Positions 1 through 12,056 of a DNA stretch of 64,000 bases are shown in pieces (position 1 is the stretch's first letter; each line of letters opens with the position of its first letter). Origin of the DNA: Lytechinus pictus. Its lineage: Eukaryota > Echinodermata > Echinoidea > Temnopleuroida > Toxopneustidae. The notes beneath the pieces are model-generated. The model was not told the DNA's origin, searched no databases, and worked only from the letters and a program-made list of their open reading frames with translations. The DNA lies in assembly GCF_037042905.1 (NCBI RefSeq), contig NC_087258.1:11397501-11461500 (forward strand). The letters run 5' to 3'. The translations under genes and the position numbers were made by a program.

Positions 1-1396
1 CTAATGTCGAGCCTTGCCATAGTCTAGACTACGCTTAGACTAGACTAATGGCTTTTTTTACATGACATGTTGCCTTTTTACCAAAAAGTGACAGTTTGTC
101 ATTGGCTTTTGAAAGCGAGTATTTATCGCCCAATGCAATGGTTCGGGTAGGTGTAGCGAAGTGTTGTGGAGATGGAGCCTACACGAACATCGCCTGAGGT
201 ATGATGGGGTGACCATAATTTGCGCACATTAAAAAAATTATCATGAAGTTGATTTTCAATCAAAGATTTCTCACAGTTCACACTAAAATAATCTAAATTA
301 ATCCAAATCATGTAAATACCAGACGGCAGGCATGATCCAAAGTCAAATTCGCTTGACGGAATTATAAAAGCCAAGTAGGTCAAGGGTTTCGCTCGTATCG
401 TGATCTCAAAATTACATGGTGATCCACTACTGCGCGCTCGGCTGATATTAAAGTGTCATAAAAAGTTAGGCTACCTTAATTTGCGCACGGTCGTTGCAAA
501 GCTTTAAAAAAAAAATCAAGCAGACAAAGGTAAGATAATTACATCAGATGGAGGTTAAAATGCCATTAATTCGGTTGGTATCACATTTTACTTACTTATT
601 TGGAGACCTCTGCTTGCAAATTGGCGATTTCTTGATGCTTGTCGAGATCGACGAGAAGATCAGATTTTCTCGGAACGGACGCAAAAGGTAACAAAATTTG
701 CCGATGTTTTGCCAATATTTTCACAATCTGAGACCTTACCTTCAAGAAAATTACCATACTAAGTAATTTTGGGTCGCTCTTTCTGTTGGTGATATCAGTT
801 TTTCAAAATATTAATTAGATAAAGAGATATATGCACAAAATTAGGTAACGCGCGAATTAAGGTCACATCACCATGCATACAGCACCGGTAACCATCCGCG
901 GCCGCGGAAGCTTCGGGCAACTCCGATGAGCCAAGTGTGCTGAAGCTGCAACTTGAGATACCGCGTAAGTTGGGCTCAGAAAAACGACGTTTCGGATCCC
1001 AAAACGCAGAGGCTCGTGGCAGAATTACAATTTTTTGAAATATAAAGTACATGAGAAACCAATGAAAAAGTTATGAAAGCATATCAATGGCTGAAAAATG
1101 TGAATTTTACCTTGATTCTTGGGTCTATCTCCTCTTCGCATAATTCAGCCATATTCAGCAACCAACGATATGTAACGGTATCGAACAACGCGAGTCGAGT
1201 GCGATCGATATTTTTTAAAGGGCAACAAAACAGTCATGTCTGTTTAATTTTTTTTTAATGTCTGTTTAATAGTGTTAGGCTCCCAGTGAACCACTTAAGT
1301 TTTTTCGCCCTTTTTTGTGTTATATATTATGGTTATTGCTCATTAATTCTTTTTTGGGGGTATTTTCTTTAAATTTTCTTCATTTGAGGTACATGT
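1..1396. other. No gene recognised
   Basis: Only short, unsupported open frames are seen here. The sequence is AT-rich with scattered homopolymers, and I see no splice-bounded coding segment or recognisable element end. Confidence 0.5.
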
Positions 1397-1549
1397 CAGG
1401 GGCCGCGGAACGGTTTTCAAAGTGGGGGGGGGGGGGGGGCTGACCATGCTAAAAATCACAATCATATGGTCATTTTTACGTTTTTGTACACGGTTTTGGA
1501 AAAAAGTGGGGGGCTAAAGCCCCCCAGCCCCCCCGGTTCCGCGGCCCAG
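1397..1549. mobile_element. MITE family M1, copy 1 (CAGGGGCCGCGG ends)
   Basis: A short non-autonomous element with terminal inverted repeats (TIRs) starting CAGGGGCCGCGGAAC and ending in its complement (last bases slightly damaged). It is flanked by CATGT / TATGT, an imperfect 5-bp duplication. The G-run followed by CTGACCATGC and the internal GGTCATTTTTACGTTTTTGTA are shared with copies at 2061, 30167 and 34084. Confidence 0.8.
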
Positions 1550-1654
1550 TATGTATATGGAAGATTGAGATATGTTTTTGGTTTAGGTTGTATATCTTCA
1601 TGATCTTTGGTAATTTTATTTCTAATATCGACAATAAAAAAAAGAAATAAAGAA

Positions 1655-1753
1655 ATAAAGAAAAAAAGAACGTAAGAAAGAAAGAAAGAAAGAAAGAAAG
1701 AACAAACGAAAGAAAGAACGAACGAAAGAAAGAAAGAACGAAAGAAAGAACGA

Positions 1754-1789
<36 letters not shown>

Positions 1790-1793
1790 ACGT

Positions 1794-1873
<80 letters not shown>

Positions 1874-1876
1874 AAA
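1655..1876. repeat. (GAAA)n microsatellite
   Basis: About 220 bp of nearly uninterrupted GAAA repeats with a few GAAC variants. On the other strand it gives a spurious leucine/serine/phenylalanine-rich open frame. Confidence 0.95.
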
Positions 1877-2060
1877 AAATATTCATGAGGCGCATTTCAG
1901 TTAAAGTTTATGTTAAAAGTTTTATAGTTTTCTATGATATCGGGGCACTATTTCGTTTCTTTTGTTTTAGCTTGTCAGTTTGTTTCCGTTTATATGAATG
2001 CTTTATTTCGAGCCATGAGAATGTTTCACTTCAATGTAGGATGTATAATGTACTATAATA

Positions 2061-2178
2061 CAGGGGCCGCGGAACGGTTTTCAAAGTGGGGGGGCTGACC
2101 ATGCAAAAAATCACAATCGTATGGTCATTTTTACGTTTTTGTACATGGTTTTGGAAAAAAGTGGGGGGGGGGGCTGAA
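2061..2178. mobile_element. MITE family M1, copy 2 (right end missing)
   Basis: It has the same left end and interior as the element at 1397 but stops at the second G-run. No closing CCGCGGCCCCTG is present, so the copy is truncated. Confidence 0.75.
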
Positions 2179-4241
2179 GCTGTCAAATTTCATTTACAAA
2201 TTTATTTATTTACCTGAATTATTTTGTTTTTCATTTAAACTTCTTTTACCTTTGAATTTTCCTTCAGAAGTAAGAAAAGAAGACTTTTTGTAAACCCAAG
2301 TAAGAAGATTTGCATTATTAATCGGGAGAATTTGTAATTATTCAAATCCTTCTGAAACAAATTATGTTATGGTACCTATAAAAGACATGAATCCTATTTT
2401 CAAGGGGTTATTGAATCCTTCACCAAGTTTAATTATGACCTTGACAGGACAAACAGGAAAGGATTCATGTCTTTCAATGGCAATGGTGTATTGAGTCAAT
2501 TTTGAAGGAGCAAGATATGGCAGATCGGGTAAAATGTATTTAAAAGTTGTAAAGCGAGCAAGCAAAAATCTCCACTTTTTTATTAAGATATCACATTTTG
2601 TGATTTGGACATAATTGTCAGAAAATGATATCATATTTCACTTCTATGTTTTCTGTTATTTTTTTTTTTTTTTTTTTTGGGGGGGGGGAGCACCCCGAGC
2701 CCCCACCCATCAGTATGCCACTGTTGAAAGGCACCATAACCTTTGTAGCACACAATGAAAGGATTTGAAGAAAAAAAATACCCGCTCTCCCATACTTCGA
2801 TTAAAAAAAAAATTGTTCTTGCCTAAAGAAGGAATATTCAAAGCTAAAAGAGAACATATTAAAATGAACAACAGCAGAACTATTCAAGCAAATAAAATGA
2901 TTCGGAAATGATATTTTAACCGCATAATTCGAAAATTATGGCAAAGATAATGAAAACTTTAAGAGGAAGTCTGCTGATTAGCAAGAAGTCCGACCATCAT
3001 ATTTATAATTTTATGCCATTTTGGCGCAAGCCTCCTTTTTAACCCCAGACAAAAACATTCCGTGTTCGCTCAAGCATGAATAAAACTAAATTATTTTAAT
3101 GGCATTTGAAGGATAAGACTTCAGAGCACCTATTGACACCAAAATATAGAGATCATAATTTGAAACAAAAATTTTATAGACTTTCAGCACTCGTATAGTG
3201 CAGTCACTATACAAGCACTGTAAGTGCTAAATTAGCACTTCATTTTTTACTGTGTAGCTTGTATTGCTTGGTTAATGACTTGGTTGAGTTTCCTCTAAAA
3301 TACCCCTAAATGTGAATTAACTGGAGGTGGTGGTGATGGCGTAATGGTAAAGACGGTGGACTTGGGGGGGGGGGGGGGGTGGGGGACTCAGAAGGGTTGT
3401 TGCGGCAGCATCTTCATGAGCATTGATTGTTGCGTCGATTGCATTTATTCATTTCTTTATGCATCTACAGGACCATTTTCCATAAGTTTTTTTTTCAGCG
3501 AAATATTTGTATTTTGTTATGGAATTATATGTCAACCTGTCAGGCCAGGCAAGAAAATGGTGGGTGGTTCAGGTTTCAGGAGATAGGGGGGGGGGGGGAT
3601 CCACGGGTGTAGCCTTTTCTTCAAAATGTTAAGGGGAAGGGGCACCGTTTCCAGGAACTCATTTCTAATATCGTCGTTGCGATTAGATGCATGTTCACAA
3701 AATCACCCCCATGCAGATTCAATATGAAGCCAAAAACGAAAAGTTGGCTGGTGTCTTGTAATTGTGGATATAGTTGGTAGGTGGGGGCAGGGGTTGAAGG
3801 GGCTGATAGGGCTCTTATTGAGGGAATAGGGTTCGACGTGCCAAAAACCAAAGCGAAAGTGGAATATCTACTTTGTGTTTTTATTGTGATCCCCATCCAT
3901 TTAATTGTATATAATTGCTTTTTATGCCATTAATTGCGTATTGATCGAATTGAAAAAGTGAAAACGTAGACTATTAGGAGAGATGAGTAATTTCCCCCAT
4001 TTTAACGGGCGTTATTCAGATTGGTTTTGTTTGGGGAGCAATATAATATTGTCGGCAAAGATCAGCCAATTTGCTATAGGCAAATTTTACAACGGTTATA
4101 CCTTTCCTCGATATTTTGCACAGTGTAATAGAATATACGGGAGAGGGCGCACTAATTCTTTATGATGCTGCCCACGAGAATCTGGACAGATCAGTGATGC
4201 TTCCTGTGCACATCATGATTGATTTCATTTATAGTTTTTAA
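2179..4241. other. Gene-free; fragments of repeats
   Basis: No gene is recognised. A CAGTGGCATACTG-type hAT-like end (read on the minus strand) is at about 2704-2724 without a clear partner. Long G runs occur near 2680, 3365 and 3588. A minus-strand open frame at 2362-2634 (90 codons) resembles no family I know and lacks convincing splice sites. Confidence 0.45.
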
Positions 4242-4249
4242 CATCTGTA

Positions 4250-5220
4250 CAGGGGCGGCGGAACCGGGGGAGGGGGCACTTCCCCCAAAAAAAATCCCCG
4301 AAGGAAAAAAGTAACCTTTTTTCAAAACGGAAAATGCCCCCTTTTCAAAATAAAATACCCTTTTTGAAGTAAAACATTATTATTTTATATTATAAAATCA
4401 CAAAATTTTTGACTCGCGCATCACGCTCGCATCAATTATTTTAAGTAAGGTAATCATCCTCTTCATGGTTACAAGAATGCTCAGAATTTCCACACATTGT
4501 CGGCTCGCGTTTCGCATCATTAAGTTTAGTAAGTTTTTCAATCTGTTCCTGGTTACAAAAAAGCTTAGAATGACTAGTTTTGAGGTTGGAATATCACAAA
4601 TTTTCAGCTAGCGCTTCGCGATCGCATTATTCAATTGATAAGATACTTATCCTATTCATTCATGAGTCACTAAATGTAGTGCTTAACAGTTTACTTTTCT
4701 GGTCAGTATATTCAAAATTTCAGCTCGCGCTTCGCGCTCGCCTCAACTCTTTAGTTAGATACACAATTTCAAATGACGACAAAAACTGCTCGGAATATTT
4801 TATTTTCATGTCTCGTTCTTATATAGGCCTTCAGGAAATGTCCAAAAGTTTGCGTTCGCGATTCGCGCTTGCAACATCATGCAAGGATGCCTTGTTAACA
4901 GAAATTAGCGCCATAATTGACCAAAAACGAGTTTTACTACTTATTAGACTTACAGCTGATTTTGTTTTCCAAACCGCTCGCTCGCTACGCTCACTCGCGT
5001 CTGAGCGTAACTAGAAATCTTGTCAATCAGAAATCCCTTAAAATGGTTTTGCTCAACTTAATTACTACAAAACACACAACTACTTCACGCAGATGATAAT
5101 CTCATGGTGAAAATATCCGTTTGCACTAAAATGCCAATTTTGACATATAAGTCCCCTTTTTTGGCTTTGCCCCCCCCCAAAAAAAAAGAAAAACCCCGAA
5201 AATATGTTCCACCGCCCCTG
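4250..5220. mobile_element. hAT-like non-autonomous element, 971 bp, 8-bp TSD
   Basis: It starts CAGGGGCGGCGGAAC and ends TTCCACCGCCCCTG. It is flanked by perfect 8-bp duplications CATCTGTA at 4242-4249 and 5221-5228, as expected for the hAT superfamily. No transposase frame is visible. The interior carries several GCTCGCGCTTCGCGCTCGC-type palindromes, the module also found in the elements at 14577 and 44959. Confidence 0.9.
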
Positions 5221-5249
5221 CATCTGTAATACCGTGTGTGTAAAAAAAA

Positions 5250-5510
5250 TAAAAAAAACTTGACACCTCACAAATCCTCAATTTAAGGGAAAATATATCA
5301 TGAACCCATAATTAAAATGTATGTCCCGAAAGAGTATGTCGCCCCAAATAATTTGATACCATATTTATGTGGTATGTGTTAACGCTTGGATGATCAGGAT
5401 GTATTCTTTGCTGTGATGCAAATTTTGATTTGCGCCAAAGTAAGGCATGAATGAATCTAGATGTCAGTGATGTCATATAATTCTATAAGGGTTGCACTAA
5501 AATCCATTTC
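5250..5510 (+). repeat. Left arm of a 2.7-kb-spaced inverted repeat
   Basis: This segment (from AACTTGACACCTCA through the AAATTTTGATTTGC stretch) is repeated in inverse orientation at about 7736-7990, with roughly 80% identity by eye. The two arms enclose the LINE relic and the element at 5939. Confidence 0.75.
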
Positions 5511-5632
5511 GAAACACCTTTTCAATAGTTTATATTGTTTAATAAACCCTTTTTTGTATAAATTCTCAAGTTAATTTCATTGATAAGGGATTTGCAAATT
5601 ATGTTTAGTTACTCAAGTAGGATTATTCAATT

Positions 5633-5938
5633 CAATTCCATTCAATTCAATTCAATTCAAGGCTTTAATCCAGACACAGCTGCATATGCAGAGGTCCATA
5701 TCAACAAATAACATACATGTAATATACATCAAGACAAAGATACAAAGATAATACTGGAATAAACAAAGAACAAATAAAGTATAAACAGTCAAAAAGGAGA
5801 AAAACAAATCACACTAATAACTAGGAACAAACAATGAATACCTAAAACAAGTGGTTAAGCAGTAAGTGAATAGTACAATGGAAATATTTACATATGGCAA
5901 AATGAGTAACTTGTCTCGAAAAAGACAAAGATACAGAC
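5633..5938 (-). mobile_element. LINE 3' tail (minus strand), part 1
   Basis: A (TTGAA)n-type tail at 5633-5660 continues into A-rich 3' UTR-like sequence. It belongs with the reverse-transcriptase C-terminal fragment at 7455-7735. The element at 5939-7422 was inserted between them, duplicating ATACAGAC. Confidence 0.65.
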
Positions 5939-6409
5939 CCCGGGGGGGGGGGGCACTCGACCAAAATAGTAGTGGGTGTGTGCCGCGGGCGATACAAAAA
6001 AACGGGGGCCTTGGAGCGGGCTAATTGTAAAAAGGAGGGTCCTCGGAACGGGCTTCGGAACTACAAATGTTTGTGAAAACGGGGGTCCTTGGAACGGGTC
6101 GCCTGCGTTTGAGTGCGTATGTATCCCTATGGAACGTGCATGCAGCTAGCCAGGCGGCACGACTACCGGGCGCGCTAGCGCAGAGGCGATGGTCGGACAG
6201 CGCTCTGCGGCCGCCTTTTACCAAAATTGCGACCGGAACGGCGTAACGGAAAATATGCGAAGCTTTGGAGCGGATATCTTTCTTCTTTTTTTCTCGCTAA
6301 GAAGAAAATGCTATTCTTTGGAGCGGCTTTCTTTGTTCTTTTTCTCAATAAGACAAAAATGCTATGCCTTGGAACGGAGATTTGAGTGTAACAAGTGGAA
6401 TGCCTCTGG

Positions 6410-7270
6410 CCGTCTCACCTGCATCACGCGATTCAATATAGCAGCAGTGCTGATTTTGAAAACTACTATAACTCGCACAAGATGTTCAGTGATACTTGGT
6501 TACTCTTATTTCCACGTTTTATGAACTAGACCAATACACTTATAGAGATATGATGGCAATTCAACAAATACCCCCAACGTGGCCAAAGTTCTTTGACCTT
6601 ACATGACCTTTGACCTTGATCATGTGACCTGAAACTCGCACAGGATGTTCAGTAATACTTGATTACTATTATGTCCAAGTTTTATGAACTAGACCAACAC
6701 ACTTTCAAATTTATGGCTGTAATTCAACAAATACCCCAATTTGGCCAAAGTTCATTGACCCTAAATGACCTTTGACCTTAATCATGTGACCTGAAACTTG
6801 CACAGGATGTTCAGTAATACTTGATTACTATTATGTCTAAGTTTCATGAATCAGATCCATAAACTTTCAAAGTTATGATGGTAATTCAACAGATACCCCC
6901 AATTCGGCCAAAGTTCATTGACCCTAAATGACCTTTGACCTTGGTCATGTGATGTGAAACTCAAGCAGGATGTTCAGTGATACTTGATTAACCTTATGTA
7001 TAAGTTTCATGAACTAGGTCCATATATTTTCTAAGTTATGATGAAATTTCAAAAACTTAACCTTAGGTTAAGATTTTGATGTTGATTCCCCCAACATGGT
7101 CTAAGTTCATTGACCCTAAATGACCTTTGACCTTGGTCATGTGACATGAAACTCAGGCAGGATGTTCAGTAATACTTGATTAACCTTATGGCCAAGTTTC
7201 ATGAACTAGGTCCATATACTTTCTAAGTTATGCTGTCATTTCAAAAACTTAACCTCAGGTTAAGATTTGG
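6410..7270 (+). repeat. Tandem array of ~170-bp units
   Basis: About five degenerate units each contain CATTGACCCTAAATGACC, then TTTGACCTTGGTCATGTGA, GGATGTTCAGTAATACTTG and a CATGAACTAGGTCCATA-like stretch. The array lies inside the element at 5939. It is bounded by GTCTCACCTGCAT near 6408 and the inverted ATGCAGGTGAGAC near 7342, so it may be an inner element of its own. Confidence 0.8.
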
Positions 7271-7318
7271 TGTTGACGCCGCCGCCGCCGTCGCCGTCGC
7301 CGCCGCCGTCGGAAAAGC
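7271..7318 (+). repeat. (GCC/GTC)n trinucleotide tract
   Basis: A short GCC-GTC run ends the 170-bp array, followed by the GGCGCCTATAGTCTCACTC segment that forms the right boundary. Confidence 0.8.
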
Positions 7319-7454
7319 GGCGCCTATAGTCTCACTCTGCTATGCAGGTGAGACAAAAATGGGGGTCCCCTCCGCGGCATATACCCACTATGCATTATAT
7401 ACTGAGTGCCCCCCCCCCCGGGATACAGACTAATATTAGTAGACCACTAATTAC

Positions 7455-7735
7455 TTATGACTCTGCTAACAAATTGTCATACCAACGCTTCCACAGTTCC
7501 GAGGTGTACCTCGTACTGCTCTGTAAGGGGTTAACCAATATATTTACAATAGCATTTTCAGAAATGTCAATTCTCTCAATAAACTTAAAAGTTAGGTTTC
7601 TAAGAACGGCTTGACATGAAGGTACATGAGCGTCAGCGAACATTCTACTAGCACTAGAGTGCCTAGGTAACTGAAGAAGCATTCTCATAGCATCGTTATA
7701 GGCTACCAACAGTTTCCTTAAACTGCTCTTTTTAT
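7455..7735 (-). pseudogene. Non-LTR retrotransposon ORF2, C-terminal relic
   Basis: The minus-strand translation includes VAYNDAMRMLLQLPRHSSAS, a MFADAHVPSCQAVLR segment and an ending ELWKRWYDNL. This is typical of the region after the reverse-transcriptase domain in CR1/L2/jockey-like LINEs (family knowledge). The catalytic FADD region is absent, so this is a 5'-truncated, dead copy. Its 3' UTR and tail continue at 5938-5633 after the inserted element. The exact clade cannot be decided from so short a piece. Confidence 0.75.
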
Positions 7736-7990
7736 ATCTGCACCATAAATGATATCATTGGCATCTGGATTCATTTCTTGCAGTCATGCCTTATTTTGGT
7801 GCAAATCAAAATTTACATCTTTGCAAAGAATACCTACTGATTATCCAAGCATGGAGACATACCACATAAAAAGGGTATCAAACTATTTTGGGGAAAATAC
7901 TCTTTCTTGCCATAAATAATTTTTATGCATTCATGACATATTTTTCCTTATATATCAGGGATTTGTGCATGAGGTGTCAAGTTTTTTTTG
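7736..7990 (-). repeat. Right arm of the inverted repeat at 5250
   Basis: The reverse complement reads ACTTGACACCTCA, then TTTGATACCC, TATGTGGTATG and AAATTTTGATTTGC, matching the left arm in order. The LINE and its passenger sit between the arms. Confidence 0.75.
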
Positions 7991-8139
7991 TCTTACTCAA
8001 ATGGTATAATAAACTCTCACTGCAAAAATGGACAATTTTCAACAAACGTTGTTACTTTTTTGAACATTTTGTTTTAAAAATGACAAACAAGGGTTATTTA
8101 ACAATTGTGAAAAATTGTTGGTTGGAAGGTGGATCAACT

Positions 8140-8634
8140 GTTGATTGATTTTGATTGAATTTATTATTATTTTTCATTTCAAAATCCAACAGATTAACAA
8201 AGCAGAACATAAATAACAGAAATGAAAAAAGGGAACTCACTGGAAAGCATCGCTTGTTTACGCGAGTTCCCTGCAATCAATAATTGATTAAAATATTATA
8301 TGAAATTCAAACTGTAATAAAGAAGGTTCAATAGGATAATAAATAGAATACTACAATGGGGTCAAGCTCTTAAGCTATTATCTTTAGAAACTTTGCGACA
8401 AATTAATACAATCATGACAGTATATCATACCCCTATAGTATCTAAAAAAATAAAAAACAAAACAAATAAAAGATTTAAAAAGTGCAAATAGAAAATCAAT
8501 TAGACATGGAAGGAAAATAGAAAAAACAAAAAATTAATAATGGGGTAAATTGACGGTACTACATTTCTTCCTGAAGCCAAACTGGAAGCTTGGAAGAAAA
8601 TATGACAACTCTTTAAAAAAAGCCATACGAATAT
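8140..8634. other. AT-rich, LINE-tail-like DNA; no gene
   Basis: A TTGATTTTGATTGAATTTATTATTATT stretch and the A-rich sequence after it resemble another LINE 3' end on the minus strand. Nothing coding is supported. Confidence 0.35.
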
Positions 8635-8771
8635 CAGGGCCAAGGAACCGAGGGGGGGGGGGGGGGGGTTAGCCCCATTTTTCAATTAAGGTGTTAAAAA
8701 ACGTAAACATTACCAGCTGTCAATTTTTGCATGGAATCCCTACTATTTTCAAAATCATTCCGCTGCCCCTG
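8635..8771. mobile_element. MITE family M1, diverged copy
   Basis: It starts CAGGGCCAAGGAACC and ends CATTCCGCTGCCCCTG. It contains a G run and a TTTTTGCATGG interior like the other M1 copies. Flanks AATAT / AGTAT form an imperfect 5-bp TSD. Confidence 0.6.
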
Positions 8772-8836
8772 AGTATACATATTTACAAAACAAATACAAT
8801 ACCGTAGTCTAGAGACTGAAGGAATTTGGTCATTAA

Positions 8837-9328
8837 AGGGGAAGTTCACCCTGGCAGAAATGTGGTTGTAAAAATAGCAAAAAATAATAATAAAAGAAAT
8901 CGGTGAAGTTTGTGAAGAACATCCACCAAATATTAAGAAAGCTTGTAGAATTTAAAGTTTTTGAATTGTGACGTCATATACGAGCAGCTGCCCCATATAT
9001 TATGTATATGAAATCCATAAATTTCATTTTTTTATGGTTGGTAGTGACTCATGTTTTTTTTTCTTTCAGAAGCGGGTGCGAAATGATTTCTTTATTGATA
9101 TACTGATGGCACAATAAAAACTATTTTCAATATTTCTGAGAAAATGATACTTCATTGTTTTTTTGTACCATACGATATATATATAATTATGTGAGGAACC
9201 TGCTCGTATATAATGAATAGCTTCTTTATTCTTTGGTGGATTTGCCTCAAACCTTCACACCAATATTTTCTTTATTATTTTTTTCTGCTATTTTCACGAT
9301 AAACTTTTTATCAGGGTAAACCTCCCCT
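8837..9328. mobile_element. TTAA-flanked MITE, 492 bp
   Basis: The terminal repeats are AGGGGAAGTTCACCCTG and CAGGGTAAACCTCCCCT, flanked by TTAA on both sides (8833-8836, 9329-9332). Inside, long imperfect inverted arms make most of the element a hairpin. The TTAA target fits Kolobok- or piggyBac-type mobilisation. No protein is encoded. Confidence 0.85.
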
Positions 9329-9332
9329 TTAA

Positions 9333-9910
9333 TTACCAACATCAAGCTTATCACTTTTAAACAGTGGGGGTGATTTTTGCATCTTTCATAACATCCAACA
9401 ATAACTTATCAAAGGTGTCAGCAACAATTGGTCAGCAACAAATTTTAGTGTCAACTGGGGTATTACATTATTAACTTTGTCACATCTTTTCTTAAAAATC
9501 TGAAATAATTATTTCTTGCCTATTTGTAGAAACCAAGAAGATAAAATATTGATTATGCAGGTGTAAAATTCCGTTAAAAAATGTTGCTTGCTGGTGGAAA
9601 ATTTTAGCAAGATATAATTGTCACCAATTAAGGTAAAATAAGCTTAAAACCTATTAACATTTTTTTTATTCAACAATCTTATTGTAGAATTTTTTTTTAA
9701 TTTGCAACTGATTTTACATCACTAAGTCCATTGTACGTTTGATAACTTTCAAAGTGTTTTGCATGTCATGTTTGAAGTTTTAAAAACGATCGATAAATAA
9801 TCTTTCCACTGAACGAATTATTCATGTTAATTTGTTTTCATAATAATATTTTCACTTTGGCAGTTCAGATCTTTTTTGCTTAATATTAATTTTGAAGTAG
9901 AGGTTATACA
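9333..9910. other. No gene or clear element
   Basis: AT-rich sequence with no supported coding, RNA or repeat boundary. Confidence 0.5.
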
Positions 9911-10126
9911 CTGTAAAAACGCTGTTTAAAATTTTAAGCACGTTGTTTAAGCCGTCACTCTAACAACTTTTGTTCAAATTTTTTAAACAACTAATTAAAC
10001 TTTTTAAACGACTGTTTAAACTTTTTAAACAACTTGTTTAAAAAGTTTAAACAATTACAAAAAAGTTTAAACAACTTGTTGTTAGAGTGACAGGCTTAAA
10101 CAGCGTGCTATTTTTTTTTACCGTGT
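9911..10126. mobile_element. Palindromic MITE (CACTGTAAAAA ends)
   Basis: The ends CACTGTAAAAACGCTGTTTAA and TTAAACAGCGTGCT...TTACCGTG are inverted. The interior repeats GTTTAAAC- and AACTTTTTAAAC-type segments around a near-perfect palindrome. The flanks suggest TA at the boundary but the TSD is not decisive. A partial second copy at 10820-10940 arose by the tandem duplication listed next. Confidence 0.7.
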
Positions 10127-11655
10127 AGGCCTATATGCATACTTTCTATTTATCGACCTATATACATCGAAAACCATTTAAAAAATGTTTAAAACCTCTA
10201 CTGCTTTGTTAAAATCATATTTGGTTTAGTAAGAATACTGTAAACCACGTAAATGAGTGAACAGCCTAATTTCAATCTTTGAATAGACACTGGACCAAGA
10301 TGTGTTATACTGTAGATTGAGTTCGAGGCAAGCATGATTTTTTTTTTGCAGTTATGCACGCAGTCGTACTAGGAACTTGACCGCCGTTGTTCCCGGATTA
10401 GACAATTCGAGAGTGTGCCGATTGAAGAAATTGGTATAGGGCGTCATACCTTGAGGCTAATACGAACCACCGGCCTTCATTGTTTGGCAGCATCGTTTCA
10501 AGTCCTAAACTACTCATATCTTCAAATCTGGCCATGTTCCTAACCATAATGCAACATTCTCAACAGTGTAGTCTTGGAATAGGCCTGTAGGTCCATAAGA
10601 ATGGTGACATACCAAATCACTACCATAATAATGAAAACGAGTACATTTCCCCTCTCAAAACCAATTCAGTTCACCTATAAACAAATAATATGTCAAGACA
10701 ATTCATTCTCTGTATTGTTAATATTTATATCAAAAGATATATTAACACACAGTCAATGAAGCTATTGGTCAGTTCGCTCCCCCTTAACAGCTTAACGATT
10801 GATCGTGGGGCAGGATCTAAACTTTTAAAACAACTGTTTAAACCTTTTAAACAACTTGTTTAAAAAGTTTAAACAATTACAAAAAGTTTAACCAACTTGT
10901 TGTTAGAGTGACAGGCTTAAACAGCGTGCTATTTTTTTTTACTGTGTAGGCCTATATGCATACTTTCTATTTATCGACCTATATACATCGAAAACCATTA
11001 AAAAAATGTTTAAAACCTCTACTGCTTTGTTAAAATCATATTTGGTTTAGTAAGAATACTGTAAACCACGTAAATGAGTGAACAACCAAAGTTCAATCTT
11101 TGAATAGACACTGGACCAAGATGTGTTCTATCGTAGATTGAGTTCGAGGCAAGCATGATTTTTTTTTGCAGTTATGCACGCAGTCGTACTAGGAACTTGA
11201 CCGCTGTTGTTCCCCGATTAGACAATTCGAGAGTGTGCCGATTGAAGAAATGGGTATAGGGCGTCATACCTTGAGGCTAATACGAACCAACAGCCTTCAT
11301 TGTTTGGCAGCATCGTCTCAAGTCCTAAACTACTCATCATATCTTCAAATCTGGCCAGGTTCCTAACCATTATGCAACACTCTCAGCAGTGTAGTCTTGG
11401 AATAGGCCTGTAGGTCCATAAGAATGGGGAGACACCAAATCACTACCATAATAAAGAAAACGAGTACATTTTCCCTCTCAAAACCAATTCAGTTCACCTA
11501 TAAACAAATAATATGTCAAAACAATTCATTCCCTGTATATAAAAGTTATATCAAATGTTATGTTTTTAGACTATAGCTTATAATAACACACAGTCAATGA
11601 AGCTGATGGTCAATTCGCTCACCCTCGACAGCATAACGATTGATCGTGGGGCAGG
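9993..11655 (+). repeat. Tandem segmental duplication, two ~0.83-kb copies
   Basis: Sequence from inside the MITE (about 9993) to GATTGATCGTGGGGCAGG (ending 10814) is repeated head to tail at about 10817-11655. Spacing is 821 bp near the start and 841 bp near the end, with only scattered substitutions and small indels. The upstream breakpoint lies within the AAACTTTTTAAAC palindrome. No gene is contained. Confidence 0.9.
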
Positions 11656-12056
11656 CCTCTTACGAATGATTGCATTGATTAATGTTTATGATCAACCCCA
11701 TGATCAATTGCTACGCGTTCATTGTTACGGGCCCTAGGCAATGAAGTCCGAGAGAACTATACAAAGAAACATTGATATAGATCAAGGGTAGGACCATGCA
11801 CGGCCCGCCCCTGGGTGATCCGCCAATGATATCACAGAAGAAAAGGCACTGGGTTACCTCCCGCCCCTGTAGCCGTGAGATCCGTGATAGCCCCCACTTT
11901 GCATAAATTGTTATTTTCGACGAGACTGACATCATGGCCTTGCCGGCGAGAGCCACATTTTCCCCAAAAGGGACATTTTTCTGGGCCCTTGCTATAGGGC
12001 CTATATTGATAGTTGATAATCGCATTAAAATCAAATAATATATAACGAAGTCATGT
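11656..12056. other. Downstream flank of the GT14 gene
   Basis: Probable 3' UTR and intergenic DNA for the minus-strand glycosyltransferase. I see no clear poly(A) signal and no other gene. Confidence 0.4.

Larger units (their letters stand above)
5939..7422. mobile_element. CCCGGG-ended DNA element, 1484 bp, 8-bp TSD
   Basis: It begins CCCGGGGGGGGGG followed by CACTC and ends GAGTG followed by a C run and CCCGGG. Both sides carry the 8-bp duplication ATACAGAC (5931-5938, 7423-7430). The subterminal GTGGGTRTGTGCCGCGG is also inverted at the right end. No transposase is seen. I do not know the superfamily: an 8-bp TSD fits hAT, but the ends are not hAT-like. Confidence 0.8.

Noticed and set aside
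1476..1895. Open frame with Phe/Leu/Ser repeats on the minus strand
   Set aside because: It is the translation of a (GAAA)n microsatellite and part of a MITE.
2362..2634. Possible 90-codon exon on the minus strand
   Set aside because: No recognisable family and no convincing splice context; it lies among repeat fragments.
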